Part shown: piece after piece, positions 1 to 10,131 of the stretch
Layout of the letters: every line of letters starts with the position of its first letter
Numbering within the stretch: the stretch's first letter is position 1
Origin: Rhizobium rhizogenes NBRC 13257
Lineage (GTDB): Bacteria > Pseudomonadota > Alphaproteobacteria > Rhizobiales > Rhizobiaceae
Direction: 5' to 3'
Assembly: GCF_000696095.1 (NCBI RefSeq)
Contig: NZ_BAYX01000004.1
Span: 372,001-436,000, forward strand
Length of the DNA stretch: 64,000 nt
The notes under the pieces: generated by a model
Databases searched by the model: none
What the model was told of the DNA's origin: nothing
Seen by the model: only the letters and a program-made list of their open reading frames with translations
Position numbers and translations under genes: made by a program

Positions 1-2
1 CG

Positions 3-2135
3 GCGTCAAAACCCTATTCCTATGCGGTGCCGGAGGGCATGGCGGTCGAGCCGGGCTCTGTCGTGCAGGTGCCGCTTGGGCCGAGGCAGGTGATCGGCGT
101 CGTCTGGGATGGTGGCGACGAGGGTGGCGTCGATCCGAAGAAGCTGCGGCCGATCAGCCGTGTCTTCGATTGCCCGCCGCTTGCCAAGCAGATGCGCGAT
201 TTCATCGATTGGGTCGCGGCTTACACGCTGTCGCCGCCCGGCCTCGTTGCCCGCATGGCGCTGAGGGTCCCGGCTGCCTTCGATCCCGAGCCGATGGTCG
301 AGGGGTTGCGTTTTGCCGGTGGCACACCGGAGCGGCTGACGCCGGCCCGCGTGCGGGTGATGGAGATGGCGAATGACGGCCTCTCCTGGACGCGCAGCGG
401 GCTGGCGCATGCGGCCGGCGTTTCGACAAGCGTCATCGATGGGCTGATCACGCAGGGCGTCTTCGAAACCGTGTTCCTGCCGCCGCCGCCGCTCGTTGCC
501 AAGCCCGACCCGGATTACGCCGCCTCGCGGCTCGAAGGCCCGCAGCGCGAAGCGGCCGACGAGATATTGGTGGAGGTGCGCAAACAGGAATTCTCCGTCT
601 CGCTGATCGACGGCGTCACCGGCTCGGGTAAGACTGAGGTCTATTTCGAGGCAATCGCCGAGACGCTGAAGCGCGGCAAGCAGGTGCTGATCCTTCTGCC
701 GGAAATCGCGCTGACGGCGAGCTTCCTTGAGCGGTTCCAGGATCGTTTCGGCGCCAAGCCGGCCGAATGGCATTCGGATCTGGCGCCACGCACGCGCGAA
801 AAGGTCTGGCGGCAGGCGGTGACCGGCGAAGTGCGCGTGGTTGCCGGCGCGCGCTCGGCACTGTTCCTGCCCTTCGAGGATCTTGGCCTTATCATTGTCG
901 ATGAAGAGCATGATCCCGCCTACAAGCAGGAAGACCGCGTTTATTATAATGCCCGCGACATGGCGGTGGTGCGCGGCCGCATCGCCGATTTCCCGGTCGT
1001 GCTGGTCTCGGCGACGCCCTCGGTCGAGAGCCAGGTCAATGGCCAGAGCGGGCGCTACAGCACCATCCATCTGCCGACCCGCTTCGGCGATGCGGCAATG
1101 CCGGACCTGCATCTGGTCGACATGCGCCGACATGCGCCGGAGCGCGGAGGCTTCCTGTCGCCATTGCTGATCCGGGCGATCGGCAAGACGGTGGAGAAGG
1201 GCCAGCAGTCACTGTTGTTCCTCAACAGGCGCGGATATGCGCCGCTGACACTCTGCCGGGTCTGCGGCCATCGCTTTCAGTGCCCGCAATGTTCGAGCTG
1301 GCTGGTGGAGCATCGGTTTCGCGGCCAGCTCCAGTGCCATCAATGCGGCTATGCCGAGCGGACGCCGGAGGCATGCCCGGAATGCGGCACGCTCGACCAT
1401 CTTGTCGCCTGCGGCCCCGGCGTCGAGCGTATCGCTGAGGAAGTCGAGCGGCATTTTCCCGAGGCGCGGACGATCGTGCTCTCCTCCGACATCATGGGCG
1501 GTGTCAAAAGGCTGCGGTTGGAGCTCGACGCCATCGCCAAGGGCGAGGCGGATATCGTCATTGGCACGCAGCTCGTAGCCAAGGGGCATAATTTCCCACT
1601 GATGACGCTGGTCGGCATTATCGACGCCGATCTCGGCCTCGCCAATGGCGATCCGCGCGCCGCCGAGCGGACGTTCCAGCTCTTGTCGCAGGTGACAGGC
1701 CGCGCCGGGCGAACCGGCCTCAAGAGTCATGGCCTGCTGCAAACCTATCAGCCGCAGCATCCGGTCATGCAGGCAATCGTCTCCGGCGATGCCAGCGCCT
1801 TTTATGAGCGCGAGATTTCAGAACGGGAGAGGGCGGTGCTGCCGCCCTTCGGACGGCTTGCCTCGATCATCGTCTCGGCCGAGACCCGCCAGGATGCCGA
1901 GACCCACGCGCGCAGCATGCGCAGTGCGGCGCCACAGGTGCAGGGCATCTCCGTCCTCGGACCGGCGGAAGCACCGCTTGCCTTGGTGCGCGGCCGCCAT
2001 CGCTTCCGCCTGCTGGTGCACGGCAAGCGCAATTCCGACATGCAGGGGTTCCTCCGGGCCCTGTTGGCGCAGGCGCCGAAGGAGCGCGGCTCGGTGCATG
2101 TTCAGCTGGATATCGATCCACAGAGCTTTTTGTGA
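3..2135 (+). CDS. priA: Primosomal protein N' (PriA replication-restart helicase), 5' end cut off by the window
   Basis: PriA is the DNA helicase that recognises stalled forks and reloads the replicative helicase. The reading frame is open from the first bases of the window, so the true start lies upstream; the GTG at 27 is only the first start-like codon inside the gene. The first visible residues (PYSYAVPEGM) belong to the 3'-fork-binding domain. A Walker A motif (GVTGSGKT, about 613-636) and a DEEH Walker B (about 898-909) mark helicase lobe 1. Two zinc sites with paired CxxC cysteines lie at about 1255-1400. The GRAGR helicase motif VI is near 1700. About 710 residues are visible, so only a short N-terminal piece is missing. 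The gene is convergent with the nucleotidyltransferase gene, with two bases between the stop codons. Confidence 0.96.
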   Translation, partial: ASKPYSYAVPEGMAVEPGSVVQVPLGPRQVIGVVWDGGDEGGVDPKKLRPISRVFDCPPLAKQMRDFIDWVAAYTLSPPGLVARMALRVPAAFDPEPMVEGLRFAGGTPERLTPARVRVMEMANDGLSWTRSGLAHAAGVSTSVIDGLITQGVFETVFLPPPPLVAKPDPDYAASRLEGPQREAADEILVEVRKQEFSVSLIDGVTGSGKTEVYFEAIAETLKRGKQVLILLPEIALTASFLERFQDRFGAKPAEWHSDLAPRTREKVWRQAVTGEVRVVAGARSALFLPFEDLGLIIVDEEHDPAYKQEDRVYYNARDMAVVRGRIADFPVVLVSATPSVESQVNGQSGRYSTIHLPTRFGDAAMPDLHLVDMRRHAPERGGFLSPLLIRAIGKTVEKGQQSLLFLNRRGYAPLTLCRVCGHRFQCPQCSSWLVEHRFRGQLQCHQCGYAERTPEACPECGTLDHLVACGPGVERIAEEVERHFPEARTIVLSSDIMGGVKRLRLELDAIAKGEADIVIGTQLVAKGHNFPLMTLVGIIDADLGLANGDPRAAERTFQLLSQVTGRAGRTGLKSHGLLQTYQPQHPVMQAIVSGDASAFYEREISERERAVLPPFGRLASIIVSAETRQDAETHARSMRSAAPQVQGISVLGPAEAPLALVRGRHRFRLLVHGKRNSDMQGFLRALLAQAPKERGSVHVQLDIDPQSFL

Positions 2136-2137
2136 GG

Positions 2138-3175
2138 TTACCAGTTCGGTTCGATCTTATCGTCCGGCGACTTGTGTGTTGTCTCTTGTAGCTCACGAGA
2201 CAGGCTTCGCAGGCTCTTGGGAACCGCGCCGAGTGCGGTGTCGTCAAATCGGAGATGTGGCACGTAACGGCCTATCATATCGGCGACCACATAAGCTTGC
2301 GCTTCATCGCGGAGCTTCTTCAAGGGGTCGCGATCTTCCCGGCGTGAGAGCCAAAGCTTGTGTAGGGCAAAACTTCTCGGGTCGGGGCAGGTATAGTGTA
2401 CGGGATAGCCGCGCTCATCAAGAACGATAACTGTTACTTTAGGGCTGTTTATGAGCCATTGCAGAACCTGGATCTCGACGGCGGCGAGATCATCCTCATT
2501 CTCGCCAATGCCGGCAGGTCTGGAACTGTTGAGTGGACGTGATGGCATAGGGCCGATCAGATCGACCAGATATCCATCCTTGTTTGCTGCGCGAAAGCTC
2601 CGCTTGCCAAGTGCATGAAATGATTTGTCGGCTGTGCGTAAGACGCCCATCAGACCTTCCGCGCCGATACTCCTCCGCAAAAGGTTGAGGTTGGTTCGCG
2701 CATCGAACAGCAGGTCGATATCCCCAGTGGCGAGCAGACTGCTGTCGATCTTGACGCCGCTGAGCCGTTCATAGGCAAAAAGTGCGTTGGTACCGACAAT
2801 GTCCAAAGCATTTCCGATAAGGTTCGCCTTGTTAAGCGCCCGCAGGATACGAGCCGTCGTCAACGGCATCCTGCCAAGCCGCATGGCCCGGTTGATGGCG
2901 GCCATTTCATCGAGCCGCGTCGATAACGTGGCCAAGTGCTGCCGACGTTCGCTTCTGCCCTCATGGAATTGCATATAGGTGCGTTCCGTTTCGGAAGAGC
3001 GCGGGCCGAGTGATTTCCACGAGGTTTTTGTCTTGCGATATAGGTAATCGCGCCCGGAAACGGTTTTCCATGCCATGGAGCCTGCAAATCGATGAGATAG
3101 ATCGGCATTTACGGCCAGCCATGCTTCGAATAGCTGCTCCGTATCGATCGTCTGTCTTATTTGATTGCTCTTCAT
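2138..3175 (-). CDS. Nucleotidyltransferase-fold protein, GSU2403 / PF12281-like
   Basis: The product (345 residues from ATG 3175) resembles the NTP_transf_8 (PF12281) group of putative nucleotidyltransferases, recognised from memory of the family pattern. A catalytic-core layout is visible: GTNALFAYE at about residues 128-135, GDIDLLFD (two metal-binding Asp) at about 151-158, and a third acidic residue in GYLVDLIG at about 205. A conserved C-terminal block is HKLWLSRREDRDPLKKLRD. The N-terminal 100 residues are helical and highly charged, without a recognised domain. A TTG at 3193 would add six residues but would sit inside an operator repeat, and no convincing Shine-Dalgarno is visible for either start. 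Codon use and upstream sequence are more AT-rich than the neighbours, and the gene stands alone between priA and the atp region, which suggests acquisition by transfer. The substrate is unknown; a toxin- or defence-type role is only inference. Confidence 0.75.
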   Translation of the reverse strand: MKSNQIRQTIDTEQLFEAWLAVNADLSHRFAGSMAWKTVSGRDYLYRKTKTSWKSLGPRSSETERTYMQFHEGRSERRQHLATLSTRLDEMAAINRAMRLGRMPLTTARILRALNKANLIGNALDIVGTNALFAYERLSGVKIDSSLLATGDIDLLFDARTNLNLLRRSIGAEGLMGVLRTADKSFHALGKRSFRAANKDGYLVDLIGPMPSRPLNSSRPAGIGENEDDLAAVEIQVLQWLINSPKVTVIVLDERGYPVHYTCPDPRSFALHKLWLSRREDRDPLKKLRDEAQAYVVADMIGRYVPHLRFDDTALGAVPKSLRSLSRELQETTHKSPDDKIEPNW

Positions 3176-3191
3176 TTCATTGAAATAAAAC

Positions 3192-3309
3192 AATTTATCC
3201 CTTTTATATGACTTTCCTGCTGAAAAGGGATAAATTCATTTCAGCGAAGCGATGCCTCCAGCAGAAAATTATCCCTTCTTAAGGAAGATATCAGTTAAAA
3301 GGGATAAAT
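3192..3309. promoter_or_regulatory. Array of four GGGATAA boxes in two inverted pairs (putative operator)
   Basis: The first pair is a perfect 14-base inverted repeat, AATTTATCCCTTTT at 3192-3205 and its complement at 3223-3236. The second pair has TTATCCCTT at 3269-3277 and its complement at 3299-3307. The ATCCC-to-GGGAT offset is exactly 30 bases in both pairs (3197/3227 and 3271/3301), close to three helical turns. The array covers the start region and promoter of the minus-strand nucleotidyltransferase gene, so autoregulation or control by an outside HTH protein is likely. The TATCC...GGATA arms recall HipB-type operators, but the spacing is much longer. Confidence 0.6.
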
Positions 3310-3447
3310 CAAATATTTTCATAGCATTACGATGCGAAGTATAATGTGCTAAGGCATTCCATTCCGCATTCCCTCTTGTCGCACTTCATGCCATATGTCG
3401 ATCTGTTCATATGGTTGATTTGATTTGGGCTGATTTGGGGACGATCG

Positions 3448-3831
3448 ATGGAGTTCTATTTTCCGACTGACCTGGGCGAGCGGCTTGCCTATTGCTCGGC
3501 AGCGTTTACGGCCTTCATCGGTCTCGTTGTGATGTTCGCGCCGGGCTACACCTATCGCTTTCTTCGGCTGCAGGTGCGCGAAGGGCGATCGGAGGCCTAT
3601 GCCGAGGCGCGCTCGGCTGGCGGTTTCTATCTCGGCTTCGGGGTGGTCGCGATATTGCTCGCCCAGCCGATGATCTATCTGGCGCTCGGGGCGTCGTTTG
3701 CGGTCGCCGCCTTCGGTAGAATTCTTTCGATCATGTCCGACCGGGGAAAAGCGTGGCTCAATCTGCTGCTTCTGGTTGTTCAGGTTGCATTGGCCGCTCT
3801 ACCCCTTCTTTACGGATTTGGTTACATTTGA
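3448..3831 (+). CDS. Small four-helix membrane protein, AGROH133_08824 (phage infection) family-like
   Basis: This 127-residue integral membrane protein has about four hydrophobic segments (near residues 15-33, 52-70, 72-90 and 103-125) and a short cytoplasmic-type linker rich in Arg and Glu (YRFLRLQVREGRSEAYAEAR). I recognise it as resembling the family named after Agrobacterium AGROH133_08824, a transmembrane protein required for infection by flagellotropic phage 7-7-1; DUF4345-like proteins have a similar layout. That assignment rests on recall and the membrane pattern. It starts at ATG 3448 and lies upstream of, and co-directional with, the atp operon, about 260 bases away. Its cellular function is not known from the sequence. 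Confidence 0.65.
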   Translation: MEFYFPTDLGERLAYCSAAFTAFIGLVVMFAPGYTYRFLRLQVREGRSEAYAEARSAGGFYLGFGVVAILLAQPMIYLALGASFAVAAFGRILSIMSDRGKAWLNLLLLVVQVALAALPLLYGFGYI

Positions 3832-3916
3832 GCCAAAATCGGGCATGCGCCGGCTGTCATTGCCCGCTCTATCCCCATGGTTCTGAACTTTTGCCATCAT
3901 AAATTCACTCGAATGG

Positions 3917-3935
3917 CGTATTCGGCGAATACGCG
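3917..3935. promoter_or_regulatory. 19-base near-perfect palindrome upstream of atpH
   Basis: GCGTATTCG and CGAATACGC flank a single central G. The site sits in the 262-base non-coding stretch 3832-4093, about 160 bases before the atpH start. A second small hairpin, CAGGAG-GAAG-CTCCTG, lies at 3988-4003. Either may be an operator or leader element of the atp operon, or the palindrome may end the preceding gene, although no T-run follows. No confident -35/-10 pair was identified. Confidence 0.35.
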
Positions 3936-4093
3936 TGTTGCGAGTCTCAATATCCTATGTTAGACGAACCCCGAATTTCGGATGCGGCAGGAGGAAGCTC
4001 CTGTTGATTTCTGGGGGAAATCAAAACGAATTCAAGAGCATGTGGCTTCCGTGCCCCGGAAGCTGAACTCTTGGGTTGAAATCAGGGAATTTT

Positions 4094-4660
4094 GTGCCCG
4101 TGGCAGACACATCCCAGCATATTTCTGGTGTTGCAGAGCGATATGCCTCGTCATTGTTCGAGCTGGCCCTTGAGGAGGGTGCTGTTCCGGCAGTGACCGC
4201 CGATCTCGATCGGTTTCAAGCCATGCTGGATGACAGCGGTGATCTGAAGCGTTTCATCTCCAGCCCGGTCTTTTCGGCTGAAGAGCAGGTTGGTGCAGTT
4301 CAGGCTCTGGCGACCAAGGCAGGCTTCGGCGCCTATTTTACCAATTTCCTCAAAGTCGTGGCAAAGAACCGGCGCCTTTTTGCGCTGCCGGGCATGGTCA
4401 AGGCTTTCCGTATTATTGCCGCGCAGCATCGCGGAGAAGTTTCCGCCGAGATCACCTCGGCTCATGCGCTGACGAAGGCGCAGGAAAATGAATTGAAGGC
4501 GGCGCTGAAGGGCGTAACCGGCAAGGACGTGGCGATTGCCGTCACGGTCGATCCGTCGATCCTGGGTGGTCTGATCGTTAAGGTCGGTTCGCGCCAGATC
4601 GATACGTCCCTTCGCACCAAACTCTCTACCCTTAAGCTTGCATTGAAAGAGGTCGGCTGA
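4094..4660 (+). CDS. atpH: F1 ATP synthase delta subunit
   Basis: The delta subunit forms the peripheral stalk link between F1 and the F0 b subunits. The product is 188 residues, normal for the family, and shows the typical N-terminal [20 protein letters not shown] and the C-terminal signature [20 protein letters not shown]. The GTG at 4094 is chosen because an AGGG Shine-Dalgarno lies 7-10 bases before it; the alternative TTG at 4076 would place that site inside the gene. The stop codon overlaps the atpA start in TGATG (4658-4662), which implies translational coupling. F0 genes are absent here, as is usual in Rhizobiales, where they lie elsewhere. Confidence 0.95.
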   Translation: MPVADTSQHISGVAERYASSLFELALEEGAVPAVTADLDRFQAMLDDSGDLKRFISSPVFSAEEQVGAVQALATKAGFGAYFTNFLKVVAKNRRLFALPGMVKAFRIIAAQHRGEVSAEITSAHALTKAQENELKAALKGVTGKDVAIAVTVDPSILGGLIVKVGSRQIDTSLRTKLSTLKLALKEVG

Positions 4661-6189
4661 TGGATATCCGCGCCGCGGAAATTTCCGCAATTCTGAAAGA
4701 TCAGATTAAAAATTTCGGCCAAGAAGCCGAAGTCTCCGAAGTCGGCCAGGTTCTTTCCGTCGGTGACGGTATCGCCCGCGTCTACGGTCTGGACAATGTC
4801 CAGGCCGGCGAAATGGTCGAGTTCCCCGGCGGCATTCGTGGTATGGCCCTGAACCTCGAATCCGACAATGTCGGCGTGGTCATCTTCGGCTCCGACCGCG
4901 ACATCAAGGAAGGCGACACCGTCAAGCGTACTGGCGCGATCGTCGACGTTCCGGTCGGTCCGGAACTGCTCGGCCGCGTCGTTGACGCCCTCGGCAACCC
5001 GATCGACGGCAAGGGCCCGATCAACGCGACCCGCCGTTCGCGCGTCGACGTCAAGGCTCCGGGCATCATCCCGCGCAAGTCGGTTCATGAGCCGATGTCG
5101 ACCGGCCTCAAGGCTATCGACGCGCTGATCCCGGTCGGCCGCGGCCAGCGCGAGCTGGTCATCGGTGACCGCCAGACCGGCAAGACCGCCATCATTCTCG
5201 ACACGATCCTGAACCAGAAGGCCATCCACGATGTCGGCCCGGACAGCGAAAAGCTGTACTGCGTCTACGTCGCCGTCGGTCAGAAGCGTTCGACCGTTGC
5301 TCAGTTCGTCAAGGTGCTCGAAGAGCGCGGCGCCCTGAAGTACTCGATCATTGTTGCTGCAACGGCGTCCGATCCGGCTCCGATGCAGTTCCTGGCACCG
5401 TTTGCCGGTTGCGCCATGGGCGAATATTTCCGCGACAACGGCATGCACGCCCTGATCGGCTATGACGATCTGTCGAAGCAGGCCGTTTCATACCGTCAGA
5501 TGTCGCTGCTGCTGCGCCGCCCGCCGGGCCGCGAAGCCTATCCGGGCGACGTTTTCTACCTGCATTCGCGTCTCCTTGAGCGCGCTGCTAAGATGAACGA
5601 CGAATTGGGCGCCGGTTCGCTGACCGCTCTGCCGGTCATCGAAACGCAGGGCAACGACGTTTCGGCCTTCATTCCGACCAACGTGATCTCGATCACCGAC
5701 GGCCAGATCTTCCTCGAAACCGACCTGTTCTATCAGGGCATTCGTCCGGCCGTTAACGTCGGTCTGTCGGTTTCGCGCGTTGGTTCGTCCGCGCAGATCA
5801 AGGCGATGAAGCAGGTTGCCGGCTCGATCAAGGGCGAACTCGCCCAGTATCGTGAAATGGCCGCCTTCGCTCAGTTCGGTTCGGACCTTGATGCCGCAAC
5901 GCAGCGCCTGCTGAACCGCGGCGCACGCCTGACCGAACTCCTGAAGCAGCCGCAGTTCTCGCCGCTGAAGGTGGAAGAGCAGGTTGCGGTAATCTTCGCC
6001 GGCGTCAACGGCTACCTCGACAAGATCGCTGTTCCGCAGATCGGCAAGTTCGAGCAGGGTCTGCTTTCGTACCTCCGCTCGGAAGGCAAGGAACTCCTCG
6101 ATACGATCCGCACCGAAAAGGCCATCAGCGACGCGACCAAGAGCAAGCTTACGGCTGCTCTCGACAGCTACGCCAAGTCTTTCGCCTGA
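4660..6189 (+). CDS. atpA: F1 ATP synthase alpha subunit
   Basis: The alpha subunit carries the non-catalytic nucleotide sites of the F1 hexamer at the inner membrane. The product is 509 residues, full length. A Walker A motif GDRQTGKTA lies near residue 170, after the beta-barrel domain motif [20 protein letters not shown]. The conserved alpha signature [17 protein letters not shown] is near residue 365. The start overlaps the atpH stop. It is the second gene of atpHAGDC and uses strongly biased GC-ending codons, as expected for a highly expressed gene. Confidence 0.98.
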   Translation: MDIRAAEISAILKDQIKNFGQEAEVSEVGQVLSVGDGIARVYGLDNVQAGEMVEFPGGIRGMALNLESDNVGVVIFGSDRDIKEGDTVKRTGAIVDVPVGPELLGRVVDALGNPIDGKGPINATRRSRVDVKAPGIIPRKSVHEPMSTGLKAIDALIPVGRGQRELVIGDRQTGKTAIILDTILNQKAIHDVGPDSEKLYCVYVAVGQKRSTVAQFVKVLEERGALKYSIIVAATASDPAPMQFLAPFAGCAMGEYFRDNGMHALIGYDDLSKQAVSYRQMSLLLRRPPGREAYPGDVFYLHSRLLERAAKMNDELGAGSLTALPVIETQGNDVSAFIPTNVISITDGQIFLETDLFYQGIRPAVNVGLSVSRVGSSAQIKAMKQVAGSIKGELAQYREMAAFAQFGSDLDAATQRLLNRGARLTELLKQPQFSPLKVEEQVAVIFAGVNGYLDKIAVPQIGKFEQGLLSYLRSEGKELLDTIRTEKAISDATKSKLTAALDSYAKSFA

Positions 6190-6218
6190 TCGGACCTCAC
6201 TTCTAGGACGGATACCGG

Positions 6219-8557
<2,339 letters not shown>

Positions 8558-8569
8558 TAAGGCCAATCC

Positions 8570-8597
8570 AACGGCGCGCGGTTTTTCGTGCGCCGTT
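8570..8597 (+). other. Intercistronic hairpin between atpD and atpC
   Basis: AACGGCGCGC (8570-8579) pairs with GTGCGCCGTT (8588-8597) with one mismatch, around an 8-base T-rich loop. No T-run follows the stem, so it is not a typical terminator. It may protect the 3' end of upstream message or lower atpC expression so that epsilon is made at one copy per three beta. Confidence 0.45.
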
Positions 8598-8632
8598 GCC
8601 TTGAAATAAAGACAATCGAGAAGTGAGCGGTC

Positions 8633-9040
8633 ATGGCTGACAATTTCAATTTCGAACTGGTGTCTCCAGAGCGTCTGCTTCTGTCGGAGCAGGTTATCGA
8701 TGTCGTCATTCCCGCCAGCGAAGGTGAGATGACCGTCATGGCCCACCATGCGCCGACCATGACCACGATCAAGCCGGGCGTCGTCAAGGTGCATTCGGCT
8801 TCGGGCAAGAAGCAGGATTACGTCGTGTTCGGCGGTTTCGCCGACATTCTGCCGACCGGCTGCACGCTGCTGGCCGAGTCCGCTATCCCGGTTGAAGATC
8901 TGAACCAGGATGAGCTGACGCGCCGCATCAATGCCGCCAAGGCCGAACTCGAAGATGCGGAGCATCACGAGCACAAGTCCCGCCTTGAGCATTTCATCAT
9001 GGAACTCACGCATCTGAGCGGCTCGATCCAGAAGGATTGA
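8633..9040 (+). CDS. atpC: F1 ATP synthase epsilon subunit
   Basis: Epsilon binds the foot of the gamma shaft and regulates ATP hydrolysis. The product is 135 residues with the N-terminal beta-sandwich pattern FELVSPERLLLSEQVIDVVIPASEGE and the HHAPTMTTIKPGVV motif, followed by the two-helix C-terminus. Length is normal for the alphaproteobacterial form. It is the last gene of the operon, and a strong terminator lies 30 bases downstream. Confidence 0.97.
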   Translation: MADNFNFELVSPERLLLSEQVIDVVIPASEGEMTVMAHHAPTMTTIKPGVVKVHSASGKKQDYVVFGGFADILPTGCTLLAESAIPVEDLNQDELTRRINAAKAELEDAEHHEHKSRLEHFIMELTHLSGSIQKD

Positions 9041-9070
9041 TCCCTAGAGTTCAGTCAGTGGTTTCGAACG

Positions 9071-9098
9071 AAAGCGGCCTTTCCCGGCCGCTTTTTTT
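9071..9098 (+). terminator. Rho-independent terminator of the atpHAGDC operon
   Basis: A 9-base stem AAAGCGGCC / GGCCGCTTT (9071-9079 and 9086-9094) has a six-base loop TTTCCC and continues in a run of seven T (9092-9098). The flanking A and T runs also allow action on the minus-strand LysR transcript, which ends at 9114. Confidence 0.9.
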
Positions 9099-9113
9099 GT
9101 TGTGCTGCCGAGG

Positions 9114-10013
9114 CTATTGGTTTGCCAGCAGGTGCCGGTGCAACTGTCCGGCCTCAGCCGAGAGGGTTCGGAAACGCGGCGCGCCAAGATAGTAGCCGAA
9201 GCCACTTTCGACCTGGTCGTTGCCGATCGTGACCAGTGCGCCGGAGCGCAGATAGTCTTCGATGAGCCCAAGGCTGCCGAGTGCGATGCCCTCGCCGCGC
9301 AAGGCAGCTTCGACCGCCATGATATAGGTGGAGAAGGAGAGCCGTGGTCGCGGCAGCTTACCCTTCAACGGATCGCCGATGCGGCCGAACCATTGGCGAA
9401 AGCTGATCCAGTGGGCGTTGGCGCGCTCGTAGTCGATCAGATCCAGACCGGCGATATCGGCCGATGTCAGCGCCTGCGGGTCGAGGCCGCGACTTGCGAG
9501 GTAGTCCGGCGAGGCGATCGGCACCAGCACTTCCTTCATCAGCGGCGTCAGGTTCCAGCGTGGATGTTCGCCTGTGGAGTAGATGATGATGAGATCGTTG
9601 GTCTCCGATGCCAGCTCCGAGTGGACGTCCGTGGTCAGCAGGCGTACGGAAATGCCGGGGCTTTCCTTGCCGAAATCCCTGAGCCTCTTCCCGAGCCAGA
9701 GATGCGAGATTGAACCACTGGCGGCGATGGAAATGATTTCGCCGGCGCCGGTGCGGAATGGCTCCAGGCTCTCCTCCAGATATTCGAGTGTTGCCCGCAC
9801 GCGCTGAGACAGCCGCTCGCCCTCCGGCGTCAGCGCCAGGTTCCGGCCGCGCCGGGTGAAGAGAATAGCGCCTAAGTGATCCTCCAGCCCCTTGATACGC
9901 CGGCTGACGGCCGCTTGGGTGATGTTCAGCTCACGGCCGGCGCGGGAAAAGTTCATCGCCCGGGCCGCGGTATCGAACACGCGGAAGGCCTCCAGCGGTA
10001 TTTTCTCGAGCAT
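9114..10013 (-). CDS. LysR-family transcription regulator (GcvA-like)
   Basis: The 299-residue product has a winged HTH at residues 5-64 (AFRVFDTAARAMNFSRAGREL, ITQAAVSRRIKGLE) and a LysR substrate-binding domain from about 90 to 295. The HTH closely follows the GcvA subgroup pattern. It is divergent from the alcohol dehydrogenase operon with a 118-base shared region, the usual layout for a LysR activator of the adjacent catabolic operon. The effector cannot be read from the sequence. Confidence 0.9.
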   Translation of the reverse strand: MLEKIPLEAFRVFDTAARAMNFSRAGRELNITQAAVSRRIKGLEDHLGAILFTRRGRNLALTPEGERLSQRVRATLEYLEESLEPFRTGAGEIISIAASGSISHLWLGKRLRDFGKESPGISVRLLTTDVHSELASETNDLIIIYSTGEHPRWNLTPLMKEVLVPIASPDYLASRGLDPQALTSADIAGLDLIDYERANAHWISFRQWFGRIGDPLKGKLPRPRLSFSTYIMAVEAALRGEGIALGSLGLIEDYLRSGALVTIGNDQVESGFGYYLGAPRFRTLSAEAGQLHRHLLANQ

Positions 10014-10131
10014 CGTCTCTCCATAACTTCAGATCATCAATATCCCCGATAAATGCGCGGATTTGAAGAGCTGAAATTGTGATGCAGGATGAGGACATCG
10101 TAATCGACCGCATTTTCCTGGGTGATCTGCC

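Noticed and set aside
3192-3309. The four GGGATAA boxes considered as a CRISPR or short repeat array
   Set aside because: The repeats are inverted pairs with unequal gaps (30, 44, 30), not direct repeats with unique spacers of one length.
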